The notes under the pieces: model-generated
What the model was told of the DNA's origin: nothing
Database searches by the model: none
What the model saw: the letters and a program-made list of their open reading frames with translations, nothing else
In this document: one piece after another, positions 28,531 through 32,717 of the stretch
How the letters are laid out: the number at the start of each line of letters is the position of its first letter
Numbering within the stretch: the first letter of the stretch is position 1
Translations under genes and position numbers: made by a program
Assembly: GCA_037447655.1 (NCBI GenBank)
Contig: JBBHKE010000870.1
Span: 1-32,717 of the forward strand
Direction of reading: 5' to 3'
Source of the DNA: Zygnema cylindricum
Taxonomy: Eukaryota > Streptophyta > Zygnematophyceae > Zygnematales > Zygnemataceae
DNA length: 32,717 bases

Positions 28531-28848
28531 ATGGCTTCCATCCGCTTCCTTCTTTTGTCGTTTTCTCTCTCTCTCCTTCTCCTCTCCTCTCTTCTCTCCA
28601 GTGTCGAAGCCGCCCACCGACCATTCTTGGATCTGTCCTCTCAGGCAATGCCACGTGGCGTTCCCGAAGTGATTTACGATTCCGTACATGTGATCGACGA
28701 CAGCTACGATGAGGCGGTTGAGTTGGAGGAAATAATGACAAAGAAGCGCCAGCTGGCAGATGAAGAATACGACAAAAATAAAATGCTAAGGTCTCGGAAG
28801 TTTATTCTTTTAAGAGGTGAAAAAGTTGGCGAAAAATTTTCTGCCTAG
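28531..28848 (+). CDS. Possible small secreted protein, unrecognised
   Basis: A 105-residue frame with a good start context (AATCCATGGCT). It begins MASIRFLLLSFSLSLLLLSS and ends near VEA|A like a signal peptide, then a short acidic region rich in D, E and K (VHVIDDSYDEAVELEEIM) and a stop at 28846-28848. No family recognised. Base composition is more gene-like than its surroundings. Caution: the Leu/Ser core is read from a CT tract ending CTCTCTTCTCTCCAG at 28601, which also looks like a 3' splice site, and GAC|GTGAGT occurs upstream at 28466. The true first exon may lie elsewhere and the signal peptide may be an artefact. MITEs sit 300 bp and about 900 bp upstream. Confidence 0.45.
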   Translation: MASIRFLLLSFSLSLLLLSSLLSSVEAAHRPFLDLSSQAMPRGVPEVIYDSVHVIDDSYDEAVELEEIMTKKRQLADEEYDKNKMLRSRKFILLRGEKVGEKFSA

Positions 28849-30080
28849 AGAAAAATCCGCACGGGATATTCGTAATTTCATGAATTGTAAATTTTTAGCA
28901 GCATTATAAAAAGAAAGTAGAAAGGTAATTGTTTTACAATTTATTTGATATCATGGTATATTTTGGGATATTTTGGGATAATTGGGTATATTGACGCAAT
29001 AATTTTTCGACGTGTTGGGATCCTATAATGGGATGGAATTTTGAGTTGTTACCAATAAGCTACATGTATCCGTTTTGGTGTTAATATGTAGACTATGAAT
29101 TTTTCAGACTATTTTTCAGATTATTTTTTAAACTATTTAATTAAATTTTCTTTTTTTTTACGATTATGATATTTCTTGAATTAGACGGTGATATAATCAT
29201 GTTCGCAAGGAGGAAATGAGGTGTTGTTTTTCTCCCACATAGTGGAAAAATAGGAATAGGATGATGAAGAGAATATTTACCCTATAAAATTTCACTGATT
29301 TGTTTGAAATATAAATGTAGTGATAATGTTGAAAAATTGTTACTTTACGAGGAAGTACACCAATGTTATTGATGTAAGCTTTTCTGAGAAATCTATCTGA
29401 GATTTCCAATGTTTTAAAATAGAACAAGCCAACCAAGCATATTACTTTTTTCGAGCAGTTGCTCATCACGTGTTGTGATTTTTGTATTTTGACGAAATAA
29501 GTTGGTGTAGTTTTTTCCCATTTTTTTGCTAAATAGAGATGTTGATCACTCAATTCTATTGGCTTGTAATGAATTATTTTGTTTTAACCAATGATGATGT
29601 TGTTGTAAATTATGGTGATTTGATTTTGTAGCATCGCCGATAAATTCCCAAACAAACTAGTATGCGTTTTACCTTTATTATCATCAACATTTCACATTGA
29701 GGCTTTAATGATCATTCCCCCCTACACCCGCCTTACCATTTCATTATGACAATTACAATTTGACGAAATCTCAAAAATCTCAATTCATAAAAAATCACAA
29801 ATCAATTATTGGCCTAAGGCCTCCAATACAACACAATTATAAACTCTAACAGTAGCTAAAAAATTAGCTTATTTATGTATGTGTATTTAGAGATTTAAAA
29901 TATGAAGTCGCTAATTTGATGTACAATGAAAGAATTGCTACGGTCGAAAATGCATTTGGAGGATATAAGGATTGGTGTATTTGAGAAACTTATTAGGTCA
30001 AAATAACACAATCAGGTGTATATTATAGCCGGTCAACGGTAAACTAATAGCGGGTCAACAATAAACTATCACCGTAAGTA
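28849..30080. other. AT-rich stretch without recognised genes
   Basis: A 118-codon minus-strand frame (29197-29553) lacks coding character. GATATTTTGGGATA repeats at 28965-28985. Otherwise nothing seen. Confidence 0.45.
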
Positions 30081-31018
30081 AGGGTACAACCCCATGTAAT
30101 TGGCCCCATTGTAACTTAGCGCACTTACTTTGTATTCTAGCGTACATTCTATGTAAACAGTTTTCCGCTATCTCAATGTGTAACAACGAAATTGTTACTA
30201 AAGAGTGTGACGGTTGTATAAGTAGCAATGTGTGTGGCGGTCGTCAAAGTCTACAATCTGTCTTGACGCACAGTATATTTTGAAACTTTTTGGAATGTCG
30301 CACATCGTATTCACTAAATGTTTTGGTACGTCTCGTGTCTTTGCATGACATTGTCGACGTACAGCCTCCAAGCCATGGCATAACAAGTTGCTTTTGCATT
30401 TGCCTCTTGATGGACATATAATTGTTGAGGTCCCTGCAAAATAAAACACATTTTTCTTTTGGGTGCTTTTATTGGATTCTTCCCAACGTGACTTGGTTCG
30501 TGCACGTGTGGCCGCCCTCATCATTATGCCGTCCTCCATTGGTGATACGAAGTAGTCGAGTTTGGAGTGAAGGAGAGGCAAGGTGAGCAAGGTGGGAAAG
30601 GCGTGAGCTGAAGTGGTGCCTTCACTTATTTTTCACCTCTACGTGAAATGCTATTGCAACCTTGAAAAAGGCCCAAAATACGTACAAGATGCAAGCGGAC
30701 AAAAATAAACAACCGTGTATTTTTTCTTGTGGTCAAAACCTTTTGAAAAATGTTGACAAGTGCGAATATGTTTTTCTATTTGTGAAAGCGTTGTTACTTT
30801 ACGACGTGACTTAATATAAGTTTGAAGATGAAGTGATAGTGGGTCTGAAAAACAAAAGAAGACAACTTGTCGTACATCCTAAGCTCGAAGATGACGCAAA
30901 TTGTACTCTACATTTTTGCGATTTCTTTGTACGGTTGTAACTTTAGCAGTACGACGCTAATTTTTTGAAGAAAAAAACAGAAAAAAAACCCTTACTTAGC
31001 CACATGGGGCATTACCTT
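30081..31018. mobile_element. Possible family B relative (about 938 bp)
   Basis: Left AGGGTACAACCCCATGTAAT; right end on minus AAAGGTAATGCCCCATGTGG, both like the family B tip. It contains a minus-strand stretch 30314-30590 with a good 3' splice-site look (TTTTATTTTGCAG|GGACC at about 30433), followed by an open frame LYVHQEANAKATCYAMAWRL then a stop. Confidence 0.45.
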
Positions 31019-31216
31019 TAGACGCACTATCCACTGGTTGCGATCGTGCTATTTTGAGTACGAAATCGTCATTCAATTAAAATCGCGCTTTGAATGAGCT
31101 TTTGTGGCTATTTGGGAGCGAATTTGTGACGTGACCGCGTGTAACGTTTCGTTTGAATTGGTGCGCATTTGTGCGAAACGAAACAACAATTTGTAAAACT
31201 TAACAGCTATTGGCTT

Positions 31217-32131
31217 AGAGTACTTTCGCATGTAACCGAAACTTAGTCTTGTTACTTTGTTTTTTAGCGAAGATTCTCCTGCAGCTTTCAGAGCATTCGG
31301 ATGTAAACGCAGAGTACTTGTTACTTAAAAAAAGTGACTTACGTGGACGTGTACCAAACAATGTGACAAATGTAGTACACAAAACGAGGCGAAACTTCCA
31401 GTCGGCTTCAATTTGAGGCGTCTCTTTGCACATTATACAATTTTTGTGACTTCGTAATGTCCGTACGCCAAATTGTCGACGTGTCGAAACCCTAAAATAC
31501 CTTTCCCTATCGCACAGAAATGCGGTTTCGTTTTTCGTCTTCCCACTTGCCGACAGGTGCCCAATGTTTTTCCTACGCCGTATGTGTAATGACATGTGTG
31601 TTTGAGAGAGGGGGCTTACGACAACCCCTGTACGGAAATCAGCGCACGGAAAACAATACGCACAGGCTGTGTGTTTTTTTTTTGGTACTCCGCGCACAAA
31701 AATTGTAAAAAACAGCCGACACGTGGGACAACATCTGCCTATTCGCTCACCTCATGGAACTTCATTTAAAATCACATCGCGAGGTGATTTAATGTAAAGT
31801 TTGAGCATGAGTTGCAAGGACGCGAAAATGGGTCGAAATGCGCTAGAAGACAAATTGCATTGCGCTAGACGACAAACTGCAGTACATATAAAGTTTCAAG
31901 GTAACGCAACTTGTATGGTAGTAATTTCAATTTTTTGGTACGGCTGAGGATTTCTCGTTTTTTTCAAAGTTATGGAGGAAAACGACAAAAAATAACTGTA
32001 ACTTTAGCACATGGGAAAGTACCCTAATTTCATTTTTTTTGGTATGGTTGCGGATTTCTCGTTTTTTTTGTAAGTTATGGAGGAAAGCGATAAAAAATAA
32101 CTGTAACTTTAGCACATGCGAAAGTACCCTT
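31217..32131. mobile_element. Terminal-inverted-repeat element, family B (about 915 bp)
   Basis: Left AGAGTACTTTCGCATGTAAC; right end reads, on minus, AAGGGTACTTTCGCATGTGC. The right terminal segment is present twice (31932-32025 and 32034-32131, about 95 bp each). Bases 31610-32025 match 24867-25268 in the opposite orientation. One 160-codon minus-strand frame (31215-31697) fills part of it but resembles no transposase I know. Likely non-autonomous. Confidence 0.65.
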
Positions 32132-32199
32132 AAAAAGAATAGTTGTTAAATATAATTTTTGAATACATTTGGCATTGGTCAGCCAAAAGTCAAAGCCAG

Positions 32200-32418
32200 T
32201 ACACCGCCCATTTTTATTCGGGTTCAACATTTTTCTGCAGTCAAGTTATTTTTCTCGACCCTTTGTTTCAATTTCCTATAGTGACGTCATGATCAAAAGG
32301 TAAGACCCTCACATTTCGATTGCTTACCTCACGAAAAAATTCCAACGGTCCATTACAGAGCTAAATAATTTTTGGGCTGCCCAAAAAATGTTTAACTCTA
32401 ATAACGACGGGCGGTGTA
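32200..32418 (+). mobile_element. MITE family A-like, diverged copy (219 bp)
   Basis: Ends TACACCGCCCATTTTTATTC and TCTAATAACGACGGGCGGTGTA. The interior is diverged (AAGGTAAGACCCTCACATTT...) but the length and TA ends fit the family. Confidence 0.65.
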
Positions 32419-32504
32419 GCTTAAAATCTAGCTTAAAAAATGGAGCATTTTTCCATTAAAATATCTATCTAATTCGTATGATATAAAGTATGTACTATAT
32501 ACTA

Positions 32505-32635
32505 AACGTGCAGAAATATCGGCAAAAACAATTATTTTTGACCACGCTATAAATCGGTAACCTTTGCCGTTCCTTTACCGATATATCGAAATATCGAGCC
32601 TATCTCCATTTACAAATCTCCCGATACACCACACT
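32505..32635. mobile_element. Decayed end of a cgatatatcg element
   Basis: Contains ACCGATATATCGAAATATCG and ends CCCGATACACCACACTA, close to the right end of the 13118-13544 element. No left terminus found. Confidence 0.5.
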
Positions 32636-32674
32636 ATTTTATGAGACTTTGGAGCCGATTATGTAGTTATTTTA

Positions 32675-32711
<37 letters not shown>

Positions 32712-32717
32712 AAAAAA
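32675..32717 (+). repeat. A run at right edge
   Basis: About 30 A followed by TCCC and more A at the window end. Not linked to any gene, so probably a low-complexity run, or the tail of a retroelement continuing beyond. Confidence 0.7.

Noticed and set aside
31215-31697. 160-residue frame as a transposase
   Set aside because: No DDE/D, zinc-finger or other transposase motif seen; starts and ends within non-autonomous element sequence.

Overview
The window is nuclear DNA of a photosynthetic eukaryote, most likely a streptophyte (land plant or charophycean alga). It holds two multi-exon genes on the minus strand, both rebuilt by splicing open exons in phase: an NPH3/RPT2-like (NRL) BTB protein and a eukaryotic type II pantothenate kinase. 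NPH3-domain proteins are, as far as known, a streptophyte family. The NRL gene here has about 12 coding exons, whereas flowering-plant NRL genes usually have few, so I lean to a charophyte, bryophyte or lycophyte. The species cannot be named from the sequence.

Layout. (1) 1-6507, minus strand: pantothenate kinase, seven exons seen, running off the left edge. The ATP-binding, catalytic and pantothenate-binding motifs are present. The protein is swollen by low-complexity inserts (Asn-rich, NQNG repeats, and a 330-nt purine tract read in frame). (2) 6.6-16.7 kb: gene-poor DNA with two near-identical inverted copies of a 0.54-kb TA-flanked MITE, shorter relatives, a 427-bp cgatatatcg-rich terminal-inverted-repeat element and a weak Copia-like gag remnant. 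(3) 16700-24062, minus strand: the NRL gene with BTB domain, NPH3 domain, coiled coil and short tail (about 648 residues if exon 6 splices as proposed). One splice junction (exon 6 to 7) is not canonical. (4) 24.1-32.7 kb: more MITEs, a second terminal-inverted-repeat family about 0.9 kb long, a fold-back element, a 21-bp minisatellite, and one small plus-strand ORF that may encode a secreted protein.

Two themes recur. Polypyrimidine tracts beside splice sites of both genes have grown into CT microsatellites, in one case apparently into coding sequence. Exon edges have also been copied locally in decayed triplets (pantothenate kinase exon 5, NRL exons 7 and 9). The two genes have no obvious functional link: one makes coenzyme A, the other belongs to the family of phototropin-signalling adaptors. 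No bacterial, viral or CRISPR features, and no convincing tRNA or rRNA, were seen.
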